This document shows, piece by piece, positions 53,642 to 62,142 of a DNA stretch of 64,000 bases. The notes under the pieces were generated by a model. That model was not told where the DNA came from. It made no database searches and saw nothing but the letters and a program-made list of their open reading frames with translations. This DNA is from SG8-41 sp963699525 (GTDB lineage Bacteria; Pseudomonadota; Gammaproteobacteria; Burkholderiales; SG8-41), in NCBI GenBank assembly GCA_963699525.1, contig CAVOUI010000014.1, forward strand, positions 1-64,000. Reading direction: 5' to 3'. How positions within the stretch are numbered: the first letter of the stretch is position 1; each line of letters begins with the position of its first letter. A program made the position numbers and the translations under genes.

Positions 53642-54502
53642 ATGGCGCTCCGGCTTCGCAAGCTCTCGTACGCGCTCGGCGCCGAGGTGTGCGGCGTGGA
53701 TGTCGCGCAGCGCATGAGCGAGTCGACCTTCGGCGAGATCTACGAGGCGTTCCTCGCTCACGGCATCCTCTTGTTCCGGGATCAGGACGTGACGCGCGAG
53801 CAGCACATCGAGTTCAGCCGCCGCTTTGGCGCGCTCGACCGGCACGAGGCGCTGCCGCGGGACCGCCATCCCGACTACCCCGAGCTGCTGATGGTCACCA
53901 ACGAGCCGAAGTCCGACGGCAGCCCCTCCGACACCAAGTACACCGGCCGGCAGTGGCATTCCGACATGTCGTTCACCACGGCACCCTCGCTCGGCTCGCT
54001 CCTGAAGAGCTACGCCGTGCCCGAGGTCGGGGGCGACACCTTGTTCGCCAACCTGTATCTGGCTTATGACACGCTGTCCGCGGGGATGAAGAAGCTGATC
54101 GCCGGATTGCACGGCATCCACCTCTCCGGCACGCGCAAGCTTGCGAACGACACGACCGGCGTCACCCGAGCCGAGGAGCAGAAGCGCATCAATCCGCCGG
54201 TCGCACAGCCCGTGGTGCGGGTGCACCCCGAGACCGGGAGAAAGGCGCTCTACATCGGGGAGAAGGTAAAGCGCTTCGACGGCATGACGGAGGAGGAGAG
54301 CGAGCCGCTCATCGACTACCTCGTGCGGCACGCCACGCGCCCGGAATTCCTCTACCGCCACCAGTGGCGCAAGAACGACATCCTCGCCTGGGACAATCGC
54401 TGCGTCATGCACCAGGCACTCGGCGATTTCGACGAGACGCAGCTGCGGCACATGGAGCGCACCACCGTGCTCGGCACGCCCTCCGGCTACGTGGTCGCGT
54501 AG
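53642..54502 (+). CDS. TauD/TfdA-family Fe(II)/2-oxoglutarate dioxygenase
   Basis: 286 residues from ATG 53642 with GGGGAGGGG upstream. The Fe(II) site is WHSD (about residue 102) and the distal His in NRCVMHQALGDF; 2-oxoglutarate would be bound by the Arg in HMERTTVLG. The family hydroxylates taurine, 2,4-D, alkylsulfates and similar compounds. The substrate is not clear here. No signal. Divergent from the Bug gene at 52504 by 145 bases. Confidence 0.92.
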   Translation: MALRLRKLSYALGAEVCGVDVAQRMSESTFGEIYEAFLAHGILLFRDQDVTREQHIEFSRRFGALDRHEALPRDRHPDYPELLMVTNEPKSDGSPSDTKYTGRQWHSDMSFTTAPSLGSLLKSYAVPEVGGDTLFANLYLAYDTLSAGMKKLIAGLHGIHLSGTRKLANDTTGVTRAEEQKRINPPVAQPVVRVHPETGRKALYIGEKVKRFDGMTEEESEPLIDYLVRHATRPEFLYRHQWRKNDILAWDNRCVMHQALGDFDETQLRHMERTTVLGTPSGYVVA

Positions 54503-54527
54503 TAGCCGGCGTCACCCATCACGCCTT

Positions 54528-54971
54528 CTAGGTAACTTTGTAAACGACGTCGTGCTCGCGCGCGTGCTCGCGCACCTTGAGCCCGAAATCATCGCCCGGC
54601 CCCACTTCCTGGACGGACGCGTGGTTCACCTGTATTGAATCGACCCGCTGCTCGAAGTCGGTGGTGTGGCCGCGGATGTGGATGGTATCGCCGACCCGCA
54701 GCCGCGCCGATTCCAGCTTCACGACCGCGACAGTGAGATGGCTGTAGTAGTGGGTCACGACTCCGATGCGCTGGCCGGGGGGAGGCAGGGTCGCCGGGCT
54801 GACCGTCGCCGGCTTGCGTGCCGCCGGCCGTGCGGCAGGCCTCCTTGCCTTGGGGGCGGCGCGCCGGGCCGGCGCTCGTTTCGCCGGCTTCTTCGCCGCC
54901 TTCTTGCGGGCTGCCGGCCGCCTTGCCGGCGCCTTCTTGCGCTTGGGCTTCGCTTTCTTCCTGGTTGGCAT
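54528..54971 (-). CDS. Basic-tailed EF-Tu domain 2-like protein
   Basis: 147 residues. The first 55 residues are almost only Lys, Arg, Ala and Pro, like a histone-H1-type tail. A compact beta-barrel follows (QRIGVVTHYYSHLTVAVVKL, RVGDTIHIRGHTTDFEQRVDSIQ) resembling domain 2 of translation GTPases or the C-terminal barrel of U32 peptidases, as in proteins called elongation factor-like. The tail suggests nucleic-acid binding. Role unknown. Confidence 0.75.
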   Translation of the reverse strand: MPTRKKAKPKRKKAPARRPAARKKAAKKPAKRAPARRAAPKARRPAARPAARKPATVSPATLPPPGQRIGVVTHYYSHLTVAVVKLESARLRVGDTIHIRGHTTDFEQRVDSIQVNHASVQEVGPGDDFGLKVREHAREHDVVYKVT

Positions 54972-55067
54972 CTGCGACCTCCCGGCGGGGAGTCCCGCCC
55001 GACTCGTAGAGAATAGCTGACGTTACATGCTAATCCACTCCGGGCCGGGCGGCAAAATTGGCTCATG

Positions 55068-55119
55068 CTCCCACCACCCCCGCCGCTGTGCGGCGACCCC
55101 TCCTCGGGCAGGAGGGGAG
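55068..55119. repeat. Intergenic palindromic repeat, type A
   Basis: CTCCCACCACCCCCGCCGC, then CGGCGACCCCTCCTCGGGCA and GGAGGGG. Same unit as 8334-8402. It lies just after the end of the Spy-like gene. Confidence 0.8.
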
Positions 55120-55128
55120 GTCGCGCGG

Positions 55129-55656
55129 CTACGCGCGGGGACGTGCGCCACCGTGGCGCGACCCCGCGTGCCGGCGCGGGGTGAGCAGCTCGTCGGCAAT
55201 CTTCTGCTGCTCGGGCGAGAGCGCCGCGTAGAGCGGCTTTGCGGCCGCCAGCGTCTCGGACATCCTCGTGTAAGCCGCCGCCAGCCGCACCTGCCCGCGC
55301 TCCATCCGATCGATTGCCGTGGGCGGCGCGCCCTTGTCGCGTCCGGAGGCCTCAGTGCGCGCGGCTTGCACCCGCTGGTCGGCCTCGCGCGCGTGCTTGC
55401 GCAGCGTGTCGGCGAAGCCGTTCCACTGCGCTTGCTGGGCATCGGTGATCTTCAGGGCGGTCTTCAGGTAGGCGAGACGCGCCTCGACGCGCTCGCTGGG
55501 CAGCCGGAACGCGCGCTGCCCCTCGTGCTGCGGTTGCGCGAAATGCCGCGCCTGCGGTCCTTCGCCGCCGGGACCGGCCGACTGCGCAAGCGCCGGGCCG
55601 GCGGCCGCCGCGACCAGGGCGGCGGAAACGAACGTGCTCAAGAGGGTCTTCTTCAT
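55129..55656 (-). CDS. Spy/CpxP-like periplasmic protein (LTXXQ motif)
   Basis: 175 residues; signal peptide FVSAALVAAAAGPALAQ. The LTXXQ motif occurs as ITDAQQAQW (about residue 70) and LSPEQQKIAD (about 145). Spy and CpxP act as periplasmic chaperones and as feedback inhibitors of the Cpx stress response; this one is likely similar, as a helical dimer. Good ribosome site (AAGGAGA). Confidence 0.85.
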   Translation of the reverse strand: MKKTLLSTFVSAALVAAAAGPALAQSAGPGGEGPQARHFAQPQHEGQRAFRLPSERVEARLAYLKTALKITDAQQAQWNGFADTLRKHAREADQRVQAARTEASGRDKGAPPTAIDRMERGQVRLAAAYTRMSETLAAAKPLYAALSPEQQKIADELLTPRRHAGSRHGGARPRA

Positions 55657-55822
55657 GGCATCTCCTTCAATTTCGTTGAATTGGAAATCCGCCTCCGGAT
55701 GATCGGGGGCTCAATGGCTGGGACAGCGGCGAAAATTCGCCCGTTCCGCCTCGCCGTGTAACACTTTGTAAGCGGCAGGGATTGAGTGACAATGTGCGCA
55801 GGCAGCTAATAGGGGAGGCGCC

Positions 55823-56812
55823 ATGACCCGGGAGACCAAAGCAATACGCAAACATTTCATTGCGGCGCTCGGCGCCGCGGCCCTTGCATGCGCCGCTGCT
55901 GCGCCGGCGCAAACCTACCCGTCGCGCCCCGTCGAGTTTATCGTGCACGTCAACCCCGGCGGCGGCACCGACGTGTTCGCGCGCCTGGTGACCGAGATCA
56001 TGACCCGGGAAAAGATGGTTACGCAGCCGCTCGTCGTGCAGAGCCGCACCGGCGGCGCCGGCGTGGTCGCGTTCACCTACGCGAAAAGCAAGCGCGGCGA
56101 CCCGCACACCGTGCTGACGATCGCGACCGGCTCGTTCCTGACGGCGGCGTCGCGCCCCGACCTCGACCTCGGGCTCGAGCATTTCACGCCGCTCGCCTTC
56201 TTCGCGCGCGACCCGCAGGGAATCATCGTCAATGCCGACTCGAAGTACCGGAACTTCAAGGACCTGATCGACGACGCAAAGGGCCAACCCGACGCGATCG
56301 TATGCGCCGTGACCTCGGCGACCGGCACCGGGCGCCAGACGCTGTGGCGCCTGGAGCGGGAAACCGGCACGCGCTTCAAGTTCGTCACGTTCAAGGCGGG
56401 CTCGGAAGCCGTGCTCTCGGTGCTGGGCGGCCACGTGCCGTTCACCACCGAGAACGTGAGCGAGGCGTGGGCGCACATCGAGGCGAAGAAAATGCGCGTC
56501 CTGGCGGTGACGACCGAGCAGCGCATGCCCGCGCTGCCCGACGTGCCGACGCTGACCGAGCTCGGCTACAAGGTCCAGATCGGCACCGGGCGCGGCTTCG
56601 TCATGCCCGCCGGCGTGCCGAAGGAGGCGGCCGCGGCAATGGAGGCGCTGCTCGAGAAAGTGCACAAGAGCGAACGCTGGCGGGAATACGCGGTGAACAA
56701 CCTCTACGAGAACCGCTGGATGGGCAGCGCGGAATTCACGCGCTACCTCGCCGAGCAGCGCGAGGCGCAACGGGAATTCGTCGAATCCCTCGGCCTCGGC
56801 AAGAAACCCTGA
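55823..56812 (+). CDS. Divergent Bug/TctC-family substrate-binding protein
   Basis: 329 residues; leader HFIAALGAAALACAAAAPAQ. It starts YPSRPVEFIVHVNPGGGTD and ends with PDVPTLTELGYKVQ; but the family DGYTLL and HVPYKG motifs are replaced (RGDPHTVLTI and KFVTFKAGS). So it belongs to a distinct branch, probably with a different ligand. Converges on the next Bug gene with a 10-base gap. Confidence 0.85.
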   Translation: MTRETKAIRKHFIAALGAAALACAAAAPAQTYPSRPVEFIVHVNPGGGTDVFARLVTEIMTREKMVTQPLVVQSRTGGAGVVAFTYAKSKRGDPHTVLTIATGSFLTAASRPDLDLGLEHFTPLAFFARDPQGIIVNADSKYRNFKDLIDDAKGQPDAIVCAVTSATGTGRQTLWRLERETGTRFKFVTFKAGSEAVLSVLGGHVPFTTENVSEAWAHIEAKKMRVLAVTTEQRMPALPDVPTLTELGYKVQIGTGRGFVMPAGVPKEAAAAMEALLEKVHKSERWREYAVNNLYENRWMGSAEFTRYLAEQREAQREFVESLGLGKKP

Positions 56813-56822
56813 GCGTTGCTCC

Positions 56823-57803
56823 TCAATCCGCCTGGATGCCGGCGTCGCGGGCGACTTTCGCCCACTTGACGAGCTCGCTCTGGATGTAGCGGGTGAATTC
56901 GTCCGGCGAGCTTGCCACCGTATCGGCGCCGTCGGTTGCGAACCGCGTCTTGATCTCGGGCTGCTTGAGGATGGCGCTCGTCTCCGTATAGAGCCGGTTG
57001 ACGATCTCCCTCGGCGTCTTCGCGGGGGCCAGCATGCCGTACCACTGCACGGACTCGTAGCCCGGCAGCCCCGCCTCGGCCACGGTGGGAATTTCAGGGG
57101 CGACGCTGGAGCGCGCGAGGCTGGTGATGCCCAATGGCCGCAGGCGCCCGCTGCGGATGTGCGGCATGCCGGTCAGCACGGTCGCGGCCATCGTCGAAAC
57201 CTGCCCGGCGAGCATGTCGATCATCGCGGGAGCCGTGCCCTTGTACGGGATGTGCACCATCTTCAGCTTGGCCATCGAGAGGAAGAGCTCCATCGTCATG
57301 TGCGGGTAGGTGCCGGTGCCCGCCGACGCGTAGTTCAACTGGCCGGGACGCGCGCGCGAGAACGCGATCAGCTCCTTCAGCGTCTTCACCGGCACCGAGG
57401 GGTGCACGACGATGATGCTCGCCGAGGACACCGCCTGCGTGATCGGCGCGAAGTCGTGCTGCGGATCGTAGGGGACCTTCTTGTAGAGCGCCGAGTTGAT
57501 CGCCAGCGTCGAGAGACCCATCAGGACCGTGTAGCCGTCGGCCGGAGATTTCGCCGCGACCTCGATGCCGATCATGGTGCCCGCGCCGGGACGGTTGTCG
57601 ATGACGACCTGCTGGCCGAGGCGCTTCGAGAGCTCCGGCGCGAGGATGCGGGCGACGATGTCGGTTCCGCCGCCGGCCGAAGACGGCACGATCATCCGCA
57701 CCGGCTTGGTGGGATAGGCCTGTCCTGAACTCGTCGCGGGAACGGCGCCGCGGTCGCGGCGAGCGACCGCGCAGGCGATGCGTGCGAGGGCAACGGGGTT
57801 CAT
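56823..57803 (-). CDS. Bug/TctC-family substrate-binding protein
   Basis: 326 residues from ATG 57803. The leader is short (MNPVALARIACAVARRDRGAVPA) and not strongly hydrophobic, followed by TSSGQ and YPTKPVRMIVPSSAGGGTD. Motifs: VVIDNRPGAGT, SPADGYTVLM, KMVHIPYKGTA, PEIPTVAEAGLPGYE. The odd leader may reflect a repeat or indel at that spot. Ribosome site GAGGAGG. Divergent from the SDR gene; 77 bases between. Confidence 0.88.
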   Translation of the reverse strand: MNPVALARIACAVARRDRGAVPATSSGQAYPTKPVRMIVPSSAGGGTDIVARILAPELSKRLGQQVVIDNRPGAGTMIGIEVAAKSPADGYTVLMGLSTLAINSALYKKVPYDPQHDFAPITQAVSSASIIVVHPSVPVKTLKELIAFSRARPGQLNYASAGTGTYPHMTMELFLSMAKLKMVHIPYKGTAPAMIDMLAGQVSTMAATVLTGMPHIRSGRLRPLGITSLARSSVAPEIPTVAEAGLPGYESVQWYGMLAPAKTPREIVNRLYTETSAILKQPEIKTRFATDGADTVASSPDEFTRYIQSELVKWAKVARDAGIQAD

Positions 57804-57880
57804 GAAGGCCTCCTCCTCGTGTTTTGCGTAATGTATATCATAGAGCCCGCACGATTCCATCAAGAGGACGAGCCACGGAT

Positions 57881-58630
57881 ATGAGCGGACAACTGGAAGG
57901 GAAAGTCGCACTCGTCACCGGCGCGGTGCGCCGCAACGGACGCGCCATCGCGCATGCGCTCGCGCGCGAGGGCGCCGACGTCGTGATCAACACGCGCCGG
58001 TCGCGCGACGAGGCGGAAAAGGTGCGCGCCGAGATCGAGCGCATCGGCCGCAAGTCGCTGGTGTGCGTCGCCGACATCACCGACGAGAACGCGGTCAGAA
58101 GGATGTTCGACGAGATTGCCGCGAAATTCGGGCGCCTGGACATCCTGGTCAACAACGCCGCCGACCGCGGCATCACGCCCTTCACCGAGATGACGACCGC
58201 GCAGTGGCGACAAATCCTCGACATCGTCCTCGACGGCTCGTTCTTCTGCTCGCGCGCCGCGATCCCGCACATGCTGAAAAACGGCTGGGGCCGCATCGTC
58301 AACATCAGCGGTCTGAGCCACCACGCGCCGAACTACCTCGGGCGGGTGCACGTCAGCACCGCGAAGGCGGGGCTGGAGGGATTCACGCGCGGGCTCGCGG
58401 CCGAGTTCGCGAAGCGCAACATCACGGTCAACTGCGTGTGCCCGGGCCGCATCGGCGGCGAGCGCTCCACGACCTCACATGAGATGCCCGACCCCGGCAT
58501 GGTGCCGCCGGTGGGCCACCTGGGCGTTTCGGAGGACATCGCCGGTGCGGTGCACTACCTGTGCCTGCCGGGCTCCGGTTTCGTCACCGGCCACACGCTG
58601 CACGTCAACGGCGGGCAGATCCTGCTGTGA
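57881..58630 (+). CDS. SDR-family oxidoreductase with altered catalytic motif
   Basis: 249 residues. NAD(P) fold: GKVALVTGAVRRNGRAIAHAL, ADITDE, DILVNNAADRG. The catalytic YxxxK is not seen; the region reads RVHVSTAKAGLEG with Lys kept but Val at the Tyr place, and a Tyr instead lies further left (PNYLG). The related gene at 58820 shows the same change. FabG-like fold; activity uncertain. Ribosome site GAGGACGAG is upstream. Confidence 0.85.
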   Translation: MSGQLEGKVALVTGAVRRNGRAIAHALAREGADVVINTRRSRDEAEKVRAEIERIGRKSLVCVADITDENAVRRMFDEIAAKFGRLDILVNNAADRGITPFTEMTTAQWRQILDIVLDGSFFCSRAAIPHMLKNGWGRIVNISGLSHHAPNYLGRVHVSTAKAGLEGFTRGLAAEFAKRNITVNCVCPGRIGGERSTTSHEMPDPGMVPPVGHLGVSEDIAGAVHYLCLPGSGFVTGHTLHVNGGQILL

Positions 58631-58633
58631 AGC

Positions 58634-58730
58634 CTATTGCGCCTGGATGCCGAGCGCGATTTCACGATCTCCGCGAGTGCCTGGTTGAGCTGATTGACTG
58701 CGGCACGCGGCGTCCCATCGGTCCCGTCGG
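58634..58730 (-). pseudogene. Remnant of a Bug/TctC gene (C-terminal part)
   Basis: Reverse-strand reading gives GTPRAAVNQLNQALAEIVK in one frame, the usual Bug segment near the C-terminus, and, after a frame change, LGIQAQ and stop, the usual Bug tail. Nothing upstream of it remains except low-complexity sequence (GAAGGC-rich near 58760). So a Bug gene was deleted here between two SDR genes. Confidence 0.6.
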
Positions 58731-58819
58731 CCAGCTCTGCGCGACGGCGACGGCAGGCAGAAGGCAGAGAGCTAAGTCAGAAGGCGGACCAGGTCATCCT
58801 TCCGCCTTCATGCTTGCGG

Positions 58820-59575
58820 TTAGAACATCTGCTGGCCGCCGTCCACGTAGATCAGCTGTCCGCTGATCATCTTCGATCCGGGGCCGCACAGGAAGCGCAC
58901 CGTGTCGGCGATTTCCTCCGGCTCGACGCGGCGCCCGAGCGGCACGTTGGACACGTCGGGCCGCGCCGAGCGGTCCGTCGCGCGCGCGGTGTTCATCTGC
59001 CCCGGGGCGACGCAGTTGACCCGGACCTGGTGCTCGCCGAGCTCCTTGGCGAGCGCCCGCGTGAAGCCGTAGAGCCCGAACTTGCCGACCGATCCGTGCA
59101 CCCTCCGCTTCGCGCCGGAGAGCGCCGTCATGCCGCCGAGGGTGACGATCGCGCCGCCGCCCGCCTTGACCATGTGCGGCAGGCAGGCTTTGACGCAATG
59201 GAAGGATCCGTCCAGCGTGACCGAGGTGAGGGCCTTCCACTCATCGAAGCTCATGTCGATGAAGGGGGTCTCTTTGCGCACCGAAGCGTTCAGCACGAGG
59301 ATGTCCAGGCGGCCGAAGCGCTTGACGATGCCTTCGACCATCGCGTTCACCGCTTTCGCATCCACGATGTCGGCCATGAATACCTCGGCCTTCCCGCCCG
59401 CGCCGCGGATCTCCTGGGCGACCTTTTCGGCGTCCTCGCGCGAGGTGCGCGCGTTGACCGCGACGGCGGCGCCGCCCGCCGCGAGCGCAAGCGCGATGGC
59501 GCGCCCGATGTTGCGCGAGGCGCCGGTGACGAGCGCCGTCTTGCCCGCCAGTTCGGCGGAGGGTGCTGTTGCCAT
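58820..59575 (-). CDS. SDR-family oxidoreductase with altered catalytic motif (paralogue)
   Basis: 251 residues from ATG 59575 (MATAPSAELAGKTALVTGASRNIGRAIAL). ADIVDAK, DILVLNASVRK (in place of NNAG) and VHGSVGKFGLYGFTRAL where YxxxK is expected. Lys is kept, the Tyr is not, and the Ser is also missing (TLGGMTA). The C-terminus has FLCGPGSKMISGQ. Same sub-family as 57881. Likely binds NAD(P); reaction unknown. Divergent from the Bug gene at 59700. Confidence 0.85.
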   Translation of the reverse strand: MATAPSAELAGKTALVTGASRNIGRAIALALAAGGAAVAVNARTSREDAEKVAQEIRGAGGKAEVFMADIVDAKAVNAMVEGIVKRFGRLDILVLNASVRKETPFIDMSFDEWKALTSVTLDGSFHCVKACLPHMVKAGGGAIVTLGGMTALSGAKRRVHGSVGKFGLYGFTRALAKELGEHQVRVNCVAPGQMNTARATDRSARPDVSNVPLGRRVEPEEIADTVRFLCGPGSKMISGQLIYVDGGQQMF

Positions 59576-59699
59576 GAGGGTTTCTTTCCTTCCGATGGAT
59601 GGGAGGGGAAGGATAACTGATTCCGGATGCGGCGGTCGCTTCTCGCTTCGGGGGTTTCCCATTACCATTGCCCGTACTGCAACCGTGGGGAGGGCGTCC

Positions 59700-60665
59700 G
59701 TGAAAGCGCTGCATCGGATCATCGGCGGGCTCGCCGTCGCGCTACTGGCCTCCGTCGGGGCCGCGCAGGACTACCCCGTGAAGCCGATCCGGGTAATCCT
59801 GTCGGTGCCGGCCGGGGCGACGCCGGACGTGACGGCGCGCCTGGTGACCCCCGGCCTCGCGAGCGCTCTCGGCCAGCCGATGGTCGTGGACAACCGGGGC
59901 GGGGCAGGCGGGCTGATCGGCGCCGAGATCGTGGCGAAGGCCGCCCCCGACGGCTACACGGTGTTCATCAGCAGCCCCGGCGCGCTGACGATCCTGCCGC
60001 ACCTGCGCAAGGTGCCCTACGACACGCTGAAGGATTTCACGCCGGTCGGCCTGATCTCGGTGGGGCCGTTCGCGCTGATCGTCCATCCGTCGCTGCCTGT
60101 GGATTCAGTCAAGGCGCTGATCGCGCTCGCGAAGGCGCAGCCGGGCAAGCTCAACTGCGCCTCGGCCGGAAACGGCGTCGCCAATCACCTCGCCCTGGAG
60201 CTCTTCAAGCAGATGGCGGGGGTCGACATCACGCACGTGCCCTACAAGGGGGCGCCGCAGGCGGTGACCGACGTCCTGGCGGGACACATGGACATGACGT
60301 TCAACTCGATCGCGCCGGTCCTCGCGCACATCCGGGCAGGACGGATGAGGGCGCTCGGCGTCGCGAGCGCGCAGCGCTCGTCGCAGCTTCCCGAGGTGCC
60401 GACGATCAGCGAGGCGGGGGTGCCGGGATTCGAAGCGGAGAACTGGTTCGGGATGTTCGTGCCGGCGCATACCCCGCCGCGCATCGTCGCGCGCCTGAGC
60501 GATGCGCTGGTCAAGGTCGTGCGCTCTCCGGAAATCCGGAAGCAGTTCGCGGCGCTGGGCGCCGACGCCGTGGGCAGCAGCCCCGGGGAATTCGCCGCGT
60601 TCGTCCGCCGCGACATGGAAAAATACGCGCGAGTCGTCAGGCTCTCCGGCGCCAAGCTCGACTGA
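59700..60665 (+). CDS. Bug/TctC-family substrate-binding protein
   Basis: 321 residues from a GTG start with GGGGAGGGCG upstream; leader IIGGLAVALLASVGAAQ. Motifs: YPVKPIRVILSVPAGATPD, VVDNRGGAGG, APDGYTVFI, DITHVPYKGAP, PEVPTISEAGVPGFE. Ends SGAKLD. Followed by a second Bug gene 63 bases later, then the YeeE/YedE pair, so they may form one transcript. Confidence 0.92.
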   Translation: MKALHRIIGGLAVALLASVGAAQDYPVKPIRVILSVPAGATPDVTARLVTPGLASALGQPMVVDNRGGAGGLIGAEIVAKAAPDGYTVFISSPGALTILPHLRKVPYDTLKDFTPVGLISVGPFALIVHPSLPVDSVKALIALAKAQPGKLNCASAGNGVANHLALELFKQMAGVDITHVPYKGAPQAVTDVLAGHMDMTFNSIAPVLAHIRAGRMRALGVASAQRSSQLPEVPTISEAGVPGFEAENWFGMFVPAHTPPRIVARLSDALVKVVRSPEIRKQFAALGADAVGSSPGEFAAFVRRDMEKYARVVRLSGAKLD

Positions 60666-60728
60666 GCCCGCCGCCGCATTGCCGTGACTGCGGGCCGCAA
60701 CGGCCCGTTCAGCCAGAGGGAGGAGAGC

Positions 60729-61701
60729 ATGGGAAAGAACGCCCGCGTCGTGATCGCGCTCGCCGCGGTCTGCCTGGCCTGCCCGGTTCCCGCCGTCGCC
60801 CAGCAGTGGCCCGACCGGACCGTGCGCATCGTGGTGCCGTTCCCGCCCGGCGGCGGGATCGACATCCAGGGCCGCGTGTTCTCGGCCGTGTTCCAGAAGA
60901 GCATGGGACAGAACTTCATCGTCGACAACCGCACCGGCGCGAGCGGCCTGATCGGGACCCAGCACGTCGTGGAGTCGGCCCCGGACGGCTACACGCTCCT
61001 CTTCACGTCGGGCATCCTCTCCGTGGTCGTCACGCTCCTCGCCCGGCACGTGAAATTCGACGTGCACAACGACCTCGCGCCGGTGAGCTGGGTCTCCTCC
61101 ACGCCGCTGGTGCTTTCCGTACACCCGAGCGTCCCGGCAATGTCCGTGAAGGAGCTGGTGGCGCTGGCGAAGCGCGTGCCCAAGCCGATGAACGCGGCCG
61201 GCAACGCAGCGGGCACCACCTCGCATCTCACCGCCGAGATGTTCAACCAGGCCGTCGGGATCAAGTCGACCGTCGTCAACTACCGCGGCGGCGGCCCGGC
61301 GGTCATCGCGCTGATCTCCGGAGAAGTGGATTACCTCTTCGCGACGGCGCCCTCGATCATGCCGCATCTCAGGACCGGCAAGGCGCGGGCGCTCGCGGTG
61401 ACGACTCCCAAGCGCGTCCTCGGCGCTGCCGGAGCTGCCGACGATGAACTCGATCTATCCCGGCTTCGAGTCGGACAACTGGTACGCGATGCTCTACCCG
61501 AAGGGCACGCCGAAACCGATCATCGACAAGATGAACGCGGAGATCCGCAAGGCGCTCGACACGCCCGAAGTGAAGGCGTTCTTTCCGAAGGAGGCCCTCG
61601 ATCCCGTGGCGAGCAGCCCGGAGGAGCTGTCGGCGCTGCTCAGGCGCGAAGTCGAGAAATACGCGAAGGTGATCCGCGCGGCGAATATCCGGGTGGATTG
61701 A
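60729..61701 (+). pseudogene. Bug/TctC-family substrate-binding protein, one frameshift
   Basis: ATG 60729 with GAGGAGAGC upstream; leader VVIALAAVCLACPVPAVAQ. Motifs: WPDRTVRIVVPFPPGGGID, IVDNRTGASG, APDGYTLLF, STVVNYRGGGP in place of HVPYKG. Near 61416 an extra G shifts the frame; the end reads SSALPELPTMNSIYPGFESDNWYAMLYPKGTPK, then VIRAANIRVD. Joined, about 323 residues. The next gene follows after two bases. Confidence 0.88.
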
Positions 61702-61703
61702 TC

Positions 61704-62132
61704 ATGATCGACTGGACCCATTTCACGCCCTGGAGCTCGCTCGCCGGCGGCATCCTGATCGGTGTCGCCGCCGCCATGCTCGTGCTCCTGAACGGGCGCA
61801 TCGCGGGGGTGAGCGGGATCATCGGCGGGGTGCTGCGGCCGGCGCGCGGGGACATGGCGTGGCGCCTGGCCTTCATCATTGGCCTGCTCGCGGCGCCGGT
61901 AGTCTATCGCCTCATGACCGTTCCGTCCCCGCCGACGATCGAGGCGGGCTACCCCGTGCTCGTGCTGGCGGGGCTCCTGGTCGGCGCCGGCACCCGCTAC
62001 GGCTCCGGCTGCACGGCCGGGCACGTTTTCTGCGGGCTGTCGCGCCTGTCGCCGCGCTCGCTCGCGGCAACCCTTGCGTTCATGCTCGCCGGATTCGCGA
62101 CGGTGTACGCCGTCCGCCACCTGGTGGCCTGA
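61704..62132 (+). CDS. YeeE/YedE-family membrane protein (first of a pair)
   Basis: 142 residues with about four membrane helices (LAGGILIGVAAAMLVLL, LAFIIGLLAAPVVY, VLVLAGLLVGAG, ATLAFMLAGFATVY). The conserved Cys signature GSGCTAGHVFCGLSR is present. YeeE/YedE proteins such as TsuA carry thiosulfate or related sulfur; in half-size pairs two subunits together form the transporter. Two bases after the upstream Bug gene, so likely cotranscribed with it. Confidence 0.88.
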   Translation: MIDWTHFTPWSSLAGGILIGVAAAMLVLLNGRIAGVSGIIGGVLRPARGDMAWRLAFIIGLLAAPVVYRLMTVPSPPTIEAGYPVLVLAGLLVGAGTRYGSGCTAGHVFCGLSRLSPRSLAATLAFMLAGFATVYAVRHLVA

Positions 62133-62142
62133 GGGAACCGCG

